Of a stretch of DNA of 64,000 bases, positions 7,235 to 17,061 are shown piece by piece. The position numbers and the translations under genes are program-made. Each line of letters starts with the position of its first letter. Position 1 is the first letter of the stretch. A model generated the notes under the pieces. That model was not told the DNA's origin. It saw only the letters and a program-made list of their open reading frames with translations, and ran no database searches. The DNA is from JANQQJ01 sp046290575 (GTDB lineage Bacteria; Pseudomonadota; Alphaproteobacteria; SMXS01), in the NCBI GenBank assembly GCA_046290575.1, contig JBKAGX010000001.1, forward strand, positions 434,001-498,000, read 5' to 3'.

Positions 7235-10009
7235 CTAGTGGGCTTCGTCCCAATTGGGGCCGGTGCCAATTCCGACGGTCAACGGCACATCGATGGAAAC
7301 CGCCGGCAGTGCCGCGCCTTCCATCACCTTGGTGACGATTTCAGATGTTTTTTCCACTTCGGCCTCCGGTAGCTCGAAGACCAGTTCATCATGCACCTGC
7401 AGCAACATGCGGGCGGATTGCCTGGCTTTGGTCAGTGCGTCAGGCATGCGGATCATGGCACGGCGAACGATATCGGCGGCGGACCCCTGAATCGGCGCAT
7501 TGATCGCGGCACGCTCGCCGAATCCGCGTTTTGCGGGGTTCTTGTCCTGAATCGACCGGATATGGATCTTGCGTCCGAACAGCGTCTCTACAAAACCGCG
7601 CTCACGCGCCTCGGCGATGGTCTTGTCCATATAGGCGCGGATGCCGGGAAAGCGCTCAAAATAGCGGTCGATGTAGTCCTTGGCGTCCTTGCGGTCGATG
7701 CCCAGATTGCGCGCCAGCCCAAAGGCTGAGATGCCGTAGATGATCCCGAAATTGATCGCCTTGGCCTTGCGGCGGTCTTCCGGCGCCATGCCTTCTATGG
7801 GGATGCCGAACACTTCCGATGCGGTCATGGCGTGAATATCCAGGCCTTCGGCAAAGGCTCGCTTCAACGCATCGATATCAGCCATATGGGCCAGCACCCG
7901 CAGCTCGATCTGGCTGTAATCGGCAGACATCAGCACATTGCCGTCTTCGGGTACAAAGGCCTGCCGGATTTTTCGGCCTTCGGCCGTTCTGATCGGGATG
8001 TTCTGCAGGTTCGGATCGGTCGAGGCCAGACGCCCTGTCGGCGTCGCCGCCATCGCAAATGAGGTATGCACGCGCCCGGTCTGTGGGTTGATAGTCTTGG
8101 GCAGCGTATCGGTATAGGTGCTTTTCAGCTTCGAAATCTGGCGCCATTCCAACACTCGGGCTGGCAGGTCATGGCCCTGGGCGGCCAGTTCTTCCAGCAC
8201 TTCGGCGCTGGTCGACCGGGCGCCGGACTTGCCCTTGCGCTTGCTCTCGATGCTCATTTCGTCGAACAGCACTTCGCCCAATTGTTTGGGGGAGCCGATG
8301 TTGAATTCATGACCTGCCAGTTCGTAGATCTCGGCCTCCAGCCGCGCCATGCCCTGGGCGAACTCGCTTGAGAGCATGGAAAGCCTGTCGCGGTCGACCT
8401 TGATGCCGTTGGCTTCCATATCCACCAGCACCGGCGCCAGCGGGCGTTCCAGCGTTTCATAGACAGTTGTTACCTGGCCGGTCACCAGCTGTGGCTTCAG
8501 GATTGCGTGCAGCCGCGCGGTGACGTCGGCGTCTTCGGCGGCATATTGGGTGGCTTTGTCCAGCGGGACCCGGTCAAAGCTAATGGCGCTTTTGCCGGTG
8601 CCGGCGACCTCTTTGAACGGGATCGGCTTGTGGCCCAGATGCAGTTGCGACAGTTCGTCCATGCCATGGCCGTGCATGCCACCTTCCAGCGCATAGGACA
8701 GCAGCATGGTGTCGTCGAAGGGGGTGATATCGACGCCATAGCGGCGCAGCACCTGTATGTCATATTTGAGGTTCTGCCCGATTTTCAGGACGCCCGGATC
8801 TTCCAGAAGCGGCTTGAGGGCATCGAGCACTGCCCGGCGATCCGGTTGTTCCGGGCGGTCGCCTTCAAGGTCGAGGCCCTCGCCGCCGCCGGTACCATTG
8901 TGCCCGACGGGGATGTAGCAGGCGTTGCCCGGTTCCAGCGCCAGCGCGATCCCGACCAATTCGGCCTGCATCGCATCCAGTGATGTGGTTTCTGTATCGA
9001 TGGTGATCGCGCCGCGCTTCCGGGCCCCCTCGATCCAGGGTTCCAGATCGGCCAGCGTGGTAACGGTGGTATAGCTGGCGTCGTCGATGGTGGGGGCCTC
9101 GGCGACCGGGTCTGCTGGCTGGCCCTCATCCCCGCCGTGTTTGGCCGCGAGTTTGGTTCTCAGCGCGCGAAAGCCGTTGTCTTCAACAAAGGCGAGCAGC
9201 TTATCGATATCGCGGTCCTGGACTTCCAGATCCGCCAAGGTTTCGGGCACGGGCACATCGTCGCGCAGCTTCACCAGTTCGCGGCTGATGCGCGCCTGCT
9301 CGGCGAATTCGATCAGGTTTTGCCGCCGTTTCGGCTGCTTGATCTCTTCGGCCCGGTCCAGCAGCGTGTCCAGATCGCCATATTCCTGAATAAGCGTGGC
9401 CGCCGTCTTAATGCCGATTCCTGGCACACCGGGGACGTTGTCGACGGAATCGCCTGCCAGGGCCTGGACCTCCACCACCTTGTCCGGCCCGACACCAAAT
9501 TTCTCATGCACCTCGGGGATGCCGAGTTTCTTGTTCTTCATGGTGTCGAGCATGACAATATCTTCGGTGACGAGCTGCATCAGGTCCTTATCCGATGAAA
9601 CAATGGTCACGGTTGCACCGCGTTCCTTGGCCTGATGCGCATAGGTGGCGATGACATCGTCAGCCTCGTAGCCCTGCAGCTCGATCGAGGCGACATTGAA
9701 GGCGCGTACCGCGTCACGGATGATGGAGAACTGCGGCACCAGATCTTCCGGCGGGTCGTCCCGGTTCGCTTTGTACTCAGGATAAATCTCGTTGCGGAAG
9801 GTCAGCCTTGCCGCATCGAAAATCACCGCCAGATGGGTCGGTTTTTCAAACTCGCCGGTGTCCTCCAACAGCTTGTAAAGCATGTTGCAGAAGCCATAGA
9901 CGGCGCCGACAGGGGTTCCGTCGGCGCGCGTAAGGGGTGGCAAGGCATGATAGGCCCGGAAGATGTAGCTGGAGCCATCAACCAGAAAGATGTGATCCCG
10001 TTCGCTCAT
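7235..10009 (-). CDS. polA: DNA polymerase I
   Basis: The protein (about 924 residues) carries all three PolI activities. The N-terminal 5'-3' nuclease has FLVDGSSYIFRAYHAL and the helix-hairpin-helix VPGVPGIGIKTA. The 3'-5' proofreading domain is intact, with its first acidic pair in ITIDTETTSLD. The polymerase domain has motif A (DYSQIELRVLAHMA), motif B (KAINFGIIYG) and motif C (VHDELVFE). It acts in Okazaki fragment processing and excision repair. Three in-frame ATGs cluster at 10021, 10018 and 10009; the last is chosen because MSERDHIFLVDG starts like other PolI proteins. The SDR gene follows 37 bp downstream. Confidence 0.97.
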   Translation of the reverse strand: MSERDHIFLVDGSSYIFRAYHALPPLTRADGTPVGAVYGFCNMLYKLLEDTGEFEKPTHLAVIFDAARLTFRNEIYPEYKANRDDPPEDLVPQFSIIRDAVRAFNVASIELQGYEADDVIATYAHQAKERGATVTIVSSDKDLMQLVTEDIVMLDTMKNKKLGIPEVHEKFGVGPDKVVEVQALAGDSVDNVPGVPGIGIKTAATLIQEYGDLDTLLDRAEEIKQPKRRQNLIEFAEQARISRELVKLRDDVPVPETLADLEVQDRDIDKLLAFVEDNGFRALRTKLAAKHGGDEGQPADPVAEAPTIDDASYTTVTTLADLEPWIEGARKRGAITIDTETTSLDAMQAELVGIALALEPGNACYIPVGHNGTGGGEGLDLEGDRPEQPDRRAVLDALKPLLEDPGVLKIGQNLKYDIQVLRRYGVDITPFDDTMLLSYALEGGMHGHGMDELSQLHLGHKPIPFKEVAGTGKSAISFDRVPLDKATQYAAEDADVTARLHAILKPQLVTGQVTTVYETLERPLAPVLVDMEANGIKVDRDRLSMLSSEFAQGMARLEAEIYELAGHEFNIGSPKQLGEVLFDEMSIESKRKGKSGARSTSAEVLEELAAQGHDLPARVLEWRQISKLKSTYTDTLPKTINPQTGRVHTSFAMAATPTGRLASTDPNLQNIPIRTAEGRKIRQAFVPEDGNVLMSADYSQIELRVLAHMADIDALKRAFAEGLDIHAMTASEVFGIPIEGMAPEDRRKAKAINFGIIYGISAFGLARNLGIDRKDAKDYIDRYFERFPGIRAYMDKTIAEARERGFVETLFGRKIHIRSIQDKNPAKRGFGERAAINAPIQGSAADIVRRAMIRMPDALTKARQSARMLLQVHDELVFELPEAEVEKTSEIVTKVMEGAALPAVSIDVPLTVGIGTGPNWDEAH

Positions 10010-10048
10010 GCGGCGCATCATGCCACAGGCGGCGTGGCTTTCGAGTCC

Positions 10049-10222
10049 TTAGTTGTCGTGCTTCTGCCGAAGAACGAACAGCCGGTCGCAATAGGGACAC
10101 TCCACCTGGCCCGCCGCGTCCATGTGCAAATAGACGCGGGGGTGGCCCAGCGCGCCTTCGCCGCCATCGCAGGCGACTTCAGTCTGATCGGTTTCGATGG
10201 TCTCAGGCGGCTCAATCGGCAT
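10049..10222 (-). CDS. Small zinc-finger (zf-CHCC, NDUFS6-like) protein
   Basis: A 57-residue protein from the ATG at 10222; an in-frame ATG at 10249 would give 66. The metal-site layout is VACDGG, then GHPRVYLHMD, then CPYCDRLF, that is Cys...His...CxxC. Alphaproteobacteria carry this zf-CHCC family, whose mitochondrial relative is a complex I accessory subunit. It lies directly upstream of polA on the same strand with a 39-bp gap and is divergent from an ABC ATPase gene. It probably binds one zinc; its role here is unknown. Confidence 0.8.
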   Translation of the reverse strand: MPIEPPETIETDQTEVACDGGEGALGHPRVYLHMDAAGQVECPYCDRLFVLRQKHDN

Positions 10223-10343
10223 GGCGGTTTTGGGTCCTGGTGTGTGCACGATCCATACGCGTTGGCGCGGACAGAGCGGTCATTGTGGTTTCAGCGCGCG
10301 GATGATACGGATTGCGGTCCCGCGATCAACTCTTTGTGGCCCC

Positions 10344-11303
10344 ATGCCAGATACCGAACGTACAACCATCAATCCGGACTTCGCCATTGAGGTGAAGGGC
10401 CTGCGCAAGATCTATAAGGGTGGCGGCGGCCGGCCGCCGCATGAAGCGTTGAAAGGGATCGACCTTGCTGTTCCGCGCGGGTCTTTTTTTGGACTGCTGG
10501 GGCCCAACGGAGCCGGCAAGTCGACTTTCATCAATATTCTTGCCGGGCTGGTCAACAAGACGTCGGGCAACGCCTCAATCTGGGGATTCGATATCGATGA
10601 CAACCCCCGTAACGCGCGTGCAAGCATTGGCGTGGTGCCGCAGGAACTGAACATCGATGCGTTTTTCACGCCGCGCGAGGCGATGGAGCAGCAAGCCGGC
10701 CTTTATGGTGTGCCCAAACGTGAGCGCCGCACCGTGGAAATTCTGGAGGCCATGGCGCTGGCCGACAAGGCCGACGCTTACGCCCGTACGCTGTCAGGTG
10801 GCATGAAACGCCGCCTGCTGGTTGCGAAAGCCATGGTCCACAGGCCGCCGGTGATCATCCTTGATGAACCGACCGCCGGTGTTGACATCGATCTGCGGCA
10901 GCAGCTTTGGGAATATGTCCGTGAGTTGAACGCAAACGGTGTCACCGTGGTGCTGACAACGCATTATCTGGAAGAAGCCGAACAACTTTGTGACCGCATC
11001 GCCATCATTCACCAGGGCGAGGTGGTGGCCAATGAGGCGACACCGACCTTGTTGCAGCGTATCGACGAGACAGCGCTGGTTTTGAAGGTGGAGGGGCCGA
11101 TAGGCGACGCGCCGCGCAAGATCGCCGGTCTGCCTGTCGAATTGCATGGGGAAACGGGAATGACCATTCGGTATTCGGCGGCAGAGCGCAGTTTTGACGA
11201 AGTGCTTGCCGCCGTGCATGAGGCCGGTTTCACCGTGCTCGACCTGTCGACGCGCGAAGCCGATCTCGAGGATATTTTCATGCAGCTGACGTCGAAGCAC
11301 TAG
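10344..11303 (+). CDS. ABC transporter ATP-binding protein (ABC-2/YadG type)
   Basis: The 319-residue ATPase shows Walker A GPNGAGKST, signature LSGGMKRR, Walker B VIILDEPTAGVD and the switch His in LTTHYLEEAE, followed by a C-terminal extension of about 90 residues as in ABC-2 export ATPases. The ATG at 10344 (MPDTERTT) is chosen over a frame opening at 10197, because the upstream part looks non-coding and overlaps the zinc-finger gene. No membrane subunit is adjacent: the next gene, 2 bp away, is nadB. Its permease must be elsewhere, or it serves another system. Confidence 0.9.
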   Translation: MPDTERTTINPDFAIEVKGLRKIYKGGGGRPPHEALKGIDLAVPRGSFFGLLGPNGAGKSTFINILAGLVNKTSGNASIWGFDIDDNPRNARASIGVVPQELNIDAFFTPREAMEQQAGLYGVPKRERRTVEILEAMALADKADAYARTLSGGMKRRLLVAKAMVHRPPVIILDEPTAGVDIDLRQQLWEYVRELNANGVTVVLTTHYLEEAEQLCDRIAIIHQGEVVANEATPTLLQRIDETALVLKVEGPIGDAPRKIAGLPVELHGETGMTIRYSAAERSFDEVLAAVHEAGFTVLDLSTREADLEDIFMQLTSKH

Positions 11304-11305
11304 GG

Positions 11306-12886
11306 ATGGCGAACGACCGGGTTTTCGATGTACTGGTCATCGGCAGCGGTGCCGCGGGCCTCAGCCTGGCATTGCGGGTCGCCGACAAGGCGACGGTTGG
11401 CGTCATCTCCAAGGCAACGATCGATTCAGGCAGCACAAATTGGGCGCAGGGCGGTATCGCCGCGGTATTGAGTGCCGCTGATTCATTTGATTCGCACGTT
11501 GAAGATACGCTTAACGCTGGCGCGGGTTTGTGTGATCCGGATGCGGTACGCTTCACGGTCGAACAGGGCCCGGAATCGATCCAGTGGCTGATCGATCAGG
11601 GCATGCCGTTCGATACAAAGAAGGACGGGCCCTTTCACTTGACGCGTGAAGGCGGCCACAGCCATCGCCGTGTCATCCACACCAAGGATGCGACGGGCAA
11701 GGCGCTGAAGCGTACTCTTGATGAACAGGTCCGCGCCCACCCGAATATCACGGTGCTGGAAAGCCATATGGCTGTCGATCTGATCCGCGGCGCCGAAAAT
11801 TCCGGGGAAGGCCCCTGCCTGGGCGCCTATATCTACGATATCCATGAAGCGAAGGTTGAAGTCTTCGCGGCCAAGGCGACCGTGCTGGCCACTGGTGGGG
11901 CAAGCCGTGTTTACCTTTATTCCTCGAACCCAGATGGCTCGACGGGTGACGGGATCGCGATGGCGTGGCGCGCGGGCTGCCGGGTCGCCAATCTGGAGTT
12001 CAACCAGTTCCACCCCACCTGTCTCTATCACCCCGAAGCCCGGACCTATCTGATTACCGAAGCGGTTCGCGGAGAAGGCGGGCGCCTGATGCTGCCGGAT
12101 GGCGAACGGTTCATGCAGCGGTTCGATGATCGCGGTGAACTGGCGCCGCGCGACATCGTTGCCCGCGCCATTGACCACGAGATGAAGCGGTTGGGGGTGG
12201 ACTGCGTCTATCTGGACATCAGCCACAAGAAAGAGAAATTCATCAAGAAGCACTTTCCAAATATCAGTAAGCGCTGCAAGAAGTACGGTATCGACATCAC
12301 CGAAGAGGCGATCCCGGTCGTTCCGGCAGCGCACTATACCTGTGGCGGTGTCATGACAGATACCAATGGGCGCACCGACGTTGACGGGCTCTATTGTATT
12401 GGTGAGTCGTCGCATACCGGTCTGCACGGGGCCAACCGGATGGCGTCCAACTCGCTCCTCGAATGCGTGGTGTTCGCGACGGCAGCGGCAAAGGACATCT
12501 TGTCCAAGATTGATGATCTGCCGGCCCCGCCGGAATTGCGTGACTGGGATGAATCGCAGGTGACGGATTCCGATGAGGAAGTCGTCGTCTCGCACAACTG
12601 GGACGAATTGCGCAACACCATGTGGAACTATGTTGGAATCGTCCGCACGGACAAGCGGCTGGCCCGCGCGCAGCACCGTGTCGACCTGTTGGAAGATGAG
12701 ATTCAGGAGTATTACGGCAATTTCCGTGTGACACCTGATTTGCTTGAGCTGCGTAATCTGGTGACCGTTTCAGGATTGATCGTGCGGTCGGCGCTGGCGC
12801 GTAAGGAAAGCCGGGGTCTTCACTATACGCTGGACTACCCCGACCTTCTGAGTGCGCCCGAAGATACCGTGTTGGTGCCGGAGTAA
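11306..12886 (+). CDS. nadB: L-aspartate oxidase
   Basis: This 526-residue flavoprotein oxidises L-aspartate to iminoaspartate, the first step of de novo NAD synthesis. It opens with the FAD dinucleotide motif LVIGSGAAGLSLAL, has the NWAQGGIAAVL segment, the active-site region HPTCLYHPEARTYLITEAVR, and the capping sequence YTCGGVMTD. NadB is distinguished from succinate dehydrogenase by length and by SRVYLYSSNPDGSTGDGIAMA. The companions nadA and nadC are not in the window. It begins 2 bp after the ABC ATPase stop and is followed closely by an aminotransferase gene. Confidence 0.95.
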   Translation: MANDRVFDVLVIGSGAAGLSLALRVADKATVGVISKATIDSGSTNWAQGGIAAVLSAADSFDSHVEDTLNAGAGLCDPDAVRFTVEQGPESIQWLIDQGMPFDTKKDGPFHLTREGGHSHRRVIHTKDATGKALKRTLDEQVRAHPNITVLESHMAVDLIRGAENSGEGPCLGAYIYDIHEAKVEVFAAKATVLATGGASRVYLYSSNPDGSTGDGIAMAWRAGCRVANLEFNQFHPTCLYHPEARTYLITEAVRGEGGRLMLPDGERFMQRFDDRGELAPRDIVARAIDHEMKRLGVDCVYLDISHKKEKFIKKHFPNISKRCKKYGIDITEEAIPVVPAAHYTCGGVMTDTNGRTDVDGLYCIGESSHTGLHGANRMASNSLLECVVFATAAAKDILSKIDDLPAPPELRDWDESQVTDSDEEVVVSHNWDELRNTMWNYVGIVRTDKRLARAQHRVDLLEDEIQEYYGNFRVTPDLLELRNLVTVSGLIVRSALARKESRGLHYTLDYPDLLSAPEDTVLVPE

Positions 12887-12890
12887 CCGG

Positions 12891-13787
12891 ATGTCGCGCA
12901 TTGCCTACGTCAATGGCCGTTACGTGCCGCTGGCTGATGCCGGGGTTCATATTGAAGACCGGGGCATGCAGTTTGCCGACGCGGTTTATGAGGTCGTTGC
13001 CGTCGTGGATGGCGAATTGGCGGATCTCGACGCGCATCTGGACCGGCTGGCCTATTCGCTGCGGGAAGTCCGAATTGAGAATGCACCCGGCACGGCGTCG
13101 CTCCAGGTGGCGATGCGCCAGACCGTACGTCGTAACCGCGTAAAATGGGGCTTGCTTTATCTGCAGATCGGGCGCGGCGTGGCCAGGCGGGATCATGCTT
13201 TTCCCGCAGAGGGGCCTGCCAGTGTGGTGATGACCTGCCGGGCATATGATTATGGAGCGCTTGCGGCCAAGCTGCGCGACGGGGTGGCGATTGCCACCGT
13301 GCCGGATGAACGTTGGGCGCGGCCCGACATCAAATCCACTTCGCTGCTTGCGAACGTGTTGGCGAAACAGGCTGCCCGCGACAAAGGCGCGTTCGAGGCC
13401 TGGATGGTTGACGATGACGGGTTCATTACCGAAGGCAGTTCGACGACCGCGTGGATCGTCACTGACGGAGAGACGCTGGTTACGCGGCCGCTGTCGCGCG
13501 CGATCCTGCCTGGTATCACCAGGGCGGTTGCCGAGGAACTGGCCAGGGCGGACAACCTGACGGTCGAGGAGCGGGCTTTTACGGTCGAAGAAGCCAAAGG
13601 CGCGAAGGAAGCGTTTCTCACCAGCACGTCCGGCGGGCCGGTGCCCGTGGTCGAGATTGATGGCGAGACCGTCGGCAACGGTATGCCCGGTCTGGTCACC
13701 GGGCGGCTGGCGGCGCTTTACAGGATGCATCTGGCCTCCTATTCCAAAGACCCGGCAGCAGCGCTCAAGGTGTTGAGCGGAGAATGA
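12891..13787 (+). CDS. Class IV PLP aminotransferase (D-amino acid aminotransferase-like)
   Basis: The 298-residue protein has the fold-type IV pattern: YVNGRYVPLADAGVHIEDRG at the N-terminus, the catalytic Lys in KSTSLLANVLAKQAA, and a cofactor-phosphate region FITEGSSTTAWIV. The best match by eye is D-alanine/D-amino acid aminotransferase; branched-chain aminotransferase or aminodeoxychorismate lyase are alternatives in the same superfamily. The ATG at 12891 is preferred to an in-frame ATG at 12852 inside nadB. Its stop overlaps the next gene's start (ATGA). D-alanine or D-glutamate for peptidoglycan is a likely product (inference). Confidence 0.87.
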   Translation: MSRIAYVNGRYVPLADAGVHIEDRGMQFADAVYEVVAVVDGELADLDAHLDRLAYSLREVRIENAPGTASLQVAMRQTVRRNRVKWGLLYLQIGRGVARRDHAFPAEGPASVVMTCRAYDYGALAAKLRDGVAIATVPDERWARPDIKSTSLLANVLAKQAARDKGAFEAWMVDDDGFITEGSSTTAWIVTDGETLVTRPLSRAILPGITRAVAEELARADNLTVEERAFTVEEAKGAKEAFLTSTSGGPVPVVEIDGETVGNGMPGLVTGRLAALYRMHLASYSKDPAAALKVLSGE

Positions 13788-14455
13788 GCCGCCGTTTTGA
13801 CGACATCACCGTCTGGGCTTTCGACCTCGATAACACGCTCTATCCGGCGGATTGTAATCTGTTCGACCAAGTCGGTGCGCTGATGGGCGACTTCATTGCC
13901 GAGCTGCTGGGCGTCACGCCGACAGAGGCGACGAAAGTCCAGAAGGATATGTTCGTCTCCTATGGCACCACCCTGCGTGGCCTGATGGAGTACCACCATG
14001 TTGAGCCGGCGGAGTTTCTCAACTATGTCCACAATGTCGATATGAGCCCGATCCCGGCCAACCCGCGGCTGGGAAGGGCGATCACCGCGCTGCCGGGCAA
14101 GAAATACGTCTTTACCAATGCGGACCGGTCCTATGCGGAACGGGTGCTGACCAGGCTTGAAATCGAAACCGTGTTCGACGGCATCTTCGACATCGAAGAT
14201 GCCAACTATCATCCGAAGCCGCGCGATATAGCCTATGATAATTTCCTGGCGCGCTTCGATGTCGATCCAGCACGGGCGGTGATGATCGAGGACATGGCCA
14301 AAAACCTAAGCCCTGCCCACGCACGGGGGATGGGCACGGTCTGGCTGCCGACGGGGACGCCCTGGTCCTCTGCCGATGCCGATCATGATCACATTGACCA
14401 TGTGGTGGACGACTTGACGGACTGGGTTGAAAACATCGCTGGTCTGTCGGATTGA
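13784..14455 (+). CDS. Pyrimidine 5'-nucleotidase, HAD superfamily
   Basis: The 223-residue product has the HAD nucleophile motif FDLDNTLYP, the phosphate-binding motif VFTNADRSYAERVL, a Lys in YHPKPRDIAYD and the acidic motif VMIEDMAKNL. The FDLDNTLYP form and the cap placement match the Pyr-5-nucleotidase (SSM1-like) subfamily common in alphaproteobacteria. It should dephosphorylate nucleoside monophosphates in the cytosol. It is coupled to the aminotransferase by an ATGA overlap and followed 58 bp later by dapD. Confidence 0.88.
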   Translation: MSRRFDDITVWAFDLDNTLYPADCNLFDQVGALMGDFIAELLGVTPTEATKVQKDMFVSYGTTLRGLMEYHHVEPAEFLNYVHNVDMSPIPANPRLGRAITALPGKKYVFTNADRSYAERVLTRLEIETVFDGIFDIEDANYHPKPRDIAYDNFLARFDVDPARAVMIEDMAKNLSPAHARGMGTVWLPTGTPWSSADADHDHIDHVVDDLTDWVENIAGLSD

Positions 14456-14513
14456 CTTGGCCGAAGTGCCCGCTATGGTCGGCGCGCCTTTCAAGACTTG
14501 AACCGAGAGAAGC

Positions 14514-15359
<846 letters not shown>

Positions 15360-15458
15360 CGGCGTCGGACCGGACTTTTTGAGCGGGAACTTTTTTGCGA
15401 GCCGGTCGTTGACCGCCTGTAGCAATAATGAGAATTCCACGCTCAGGAGGTAAGGACC

Positions 15459-15809
15459 ATGAATAGTTTTATGAAACTGGCTGCCGTTGGCGTAAGCGCT
15501 GTTGCACTGGCCGCGTGCGACGTCGACGTTGAAGATGAGGGCAATCTGCCCGATGTCAGCATCGAAGGAGGCGTAGAGCTTCCCGACGTGGACGTGGATG
15601 TCAGCGGCGGGAATCTGCCGGACGTTGAAGTCGAGGGCGAAGTTGAACTGCCCGAGGTCGAAATTGAAACACCTGATGTTGAATTCGGCTCCAAGGAAGT
15701 GACCGTTGAGGTCCCGACCGTCGATGTCGAAATGCCGAGTGACGAGCCAGACGCTGTTGACCCGGCGGCCGTCGATAATCCCGAGGATGACGATCCCGAA
15801 GTGAATTAA
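15459..15809 (+). CDS. Highly acidic repeat lipoprotein
   Basis: This 116-residue protein has a lipoprotein signal (MNSFMKLAAVGVSAVALAAC, lipobox LAAC, Cys20). The mature part is extraordinarily acidic: about 36 of 97 residues are Asp or Glu, with one Lys and no Arg. It has a degenerate repeat built on LPDV or ELPEV alternating with V-D/E pairs (ELPDVDVDV, LPDVEVEGEVELPEVEIE), which would form extended strands. The +2 residue is Asp, which in enterics holds lipoproteins in the inner membrane. A strong ribosome site (CTCAGGAGGTAAGGACC) precedes the ATG. It sits between dapD and dapE on the same strand. Function unknown; calcium binding is possible. Confidence 0.8.
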   Translation: MNSFMKLAAVGVSAVALAACDVDVEDEGNLPDVSIEGGVELPDVDVDVSGGNLPDVEVEGEVELPEVEIETPDVEFGSKEVTVEVPTVDVEMPSDEPDAVDPAAVDNPEDDDPEVN

Positions 15810-15915
15810 GCCTGCCTTTGGTGGGCGGCGCGGCTGGGGCTTCGTCCTCGGCCGCGCACTTCCGGCTGTCCGAAACTCGTGTGCCCAACAGCGACTTGGG
15901 CTAAAGTCCCGCGCC

Positions 15916-17061
15916 ATGGCGCGCATCGATCCGATATCACTTAGCCAAGACCTGATCCGCTGTCCCAGTGTCACGCCGGTGGATGCGGGTGCGCTCGACG
16001 TGTTGCAGGCCGTTCTGGATGGCCTTGGATTTCGCTGTGAGCGCTATGTGTTCTCTGAAGAGGGGACACCCGAGGTCGATAACCTCTATGCGCGCTTGGG
16101 CACGGCGCAGCCGAATTTCTGCTTCGCCGGCCACACTGACGTCGTACCCGTCGGCGACCTGCAGGGCTGGACAGTCGACCCATTTGCGGCGGATATCATT
16201 GATGGGGTCCTCTACGGGCGCGGGGCCTCTGATATGAAGGCCGCGATCGCTGCCTTCGTTGGTGCGGTCGATAGACTTATTGCCGAAGGCTCGGTTGACG
16301 GGTCGATCAGCCTGCTGATTACCGGCGATGAGGAGGGCCCGTCGATCAATGGCACGATCAAGCTGCTTGAGGCGATTTCCAGGAAGGGCGAGCAACTCAC
16401 TCATTGCCTGGTCGGGGAGCCAACTAACCCCACACGGCTGGGCGAGATGGCCAAGATCGGGCGCCGGGGCAGCCTGAATGGCTGGCTGACAGTCAATGGG
16501 GCGCAGGGCCACGTGGCGTACCCGCATCTGGCGGACAATCCGGTTCCGCGTCTGGTGCGCCTTCTCAGCCGGTTGGACGCCTTGGAGCTGGACAGCGGCA
16601 ATGATCATTTCCAGCCGTCCAATCTGGAAATCACAGCCATTGAAGCGACCGAGGGTGCAGAAAACGTTATTCCTGCGCAAGCGCGCGCACGGTTCAACGT
16701 GCGGTTCAACAGTGAGCATTCTTCAGATGATGTAATCCGGCTGGTGCGCCACGCACTGGATCAGGAACTCGTCGACTATGCTCTTGATGTCCGGGTCAGT
16801 GGTGAAAGTTTCCTGACGCCGCCGGGGAGATTGTCCGACTTGGTTCGCGATGCCTGTGAAGCGGTGCTGGGCCGAAAGCCAGAACTCAGCACAACAGGCG
16901 GCACGTCGGATGCCCGCTTCATCAAGGATTATTGCCCGGTGATCGAATTCGGCATGGTCGGCCAGACCATGCACAAGGTGGATGAGCGCGCGGCCGTCGC
17001 GGATATCGAAAATCTGGCCGCGATCTATAGCGAAATACTACAGCGCTATTTTTCCGGATAG
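15916..17061 (+). CDS. dapE: Succinyl-diaminopimelate desuccinylase
   Basis: The 381-residue M20 metallohydrolase releases succinate from N-succinyl-LL-diaminopimelate. Zinc-site motifs are present: FAGHTDVVPVGD, GRGASDMKAAIAAF, LITGDEEGPSING and the C-terminal GTSDARFI and VGQTMHKVDE. The dimerisation domain between about 175 and 295 contains GRRGSLNGWLTVNGAQGHVA. It completes the dapD-dapE pair. Its 3' end overlaps the convergent truA gene by 16 bp, an unusually tight arrangement with no room for a terminator between the two stops. Confidence 0.96.
   Translation: MARIDPISLSQDLIRCPSVTPVDAGALDVLQAVLDGLGFRCERYVFSEEGTPEVDNLYARLGTAQPNFCFAGHTDVVPVGDLQGWTVDPFAADIIDGVLYGRGASDMKAAIAAFVGAVDRLIAEGSVDGSISLLITGDEEGPSINGTIKLLEAISRKGEQLTHCLVGEPTNPTRLGEMAKIGRRGSLNGWLTVNGAQGHVAYPHLADNPVPRLVRLLSRLDALELDSGNDHFQPSNLEITAIEATEGAENVIPAQARARFNVRFNSEHSSDDVIRLVRHALDQELVDYALDVRVSGESFLTPPGRLSDLVRDACEAVLGRKPELSTTGGTSDARFIKDYCPVIEFGMVGQTMHKVDERAAVADIENLAAIYSEILQRYFSG

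Noticed and set aside
11483..12676. Long leftward open frame (397 codons) opposite nadB
   Set aside because: It is a shadow frame in GC-rich DNA; the rightward strand encodes a full nadB with all motifs, and the antisense translation has no domain logic.
12351..13730. 459-codon leftward frame across nadB and the aminotransferase gene
   Set aside because: It spans two well-supported rightward genes and reads as Arg/Pro/His-rich noise typical of antisense frames.
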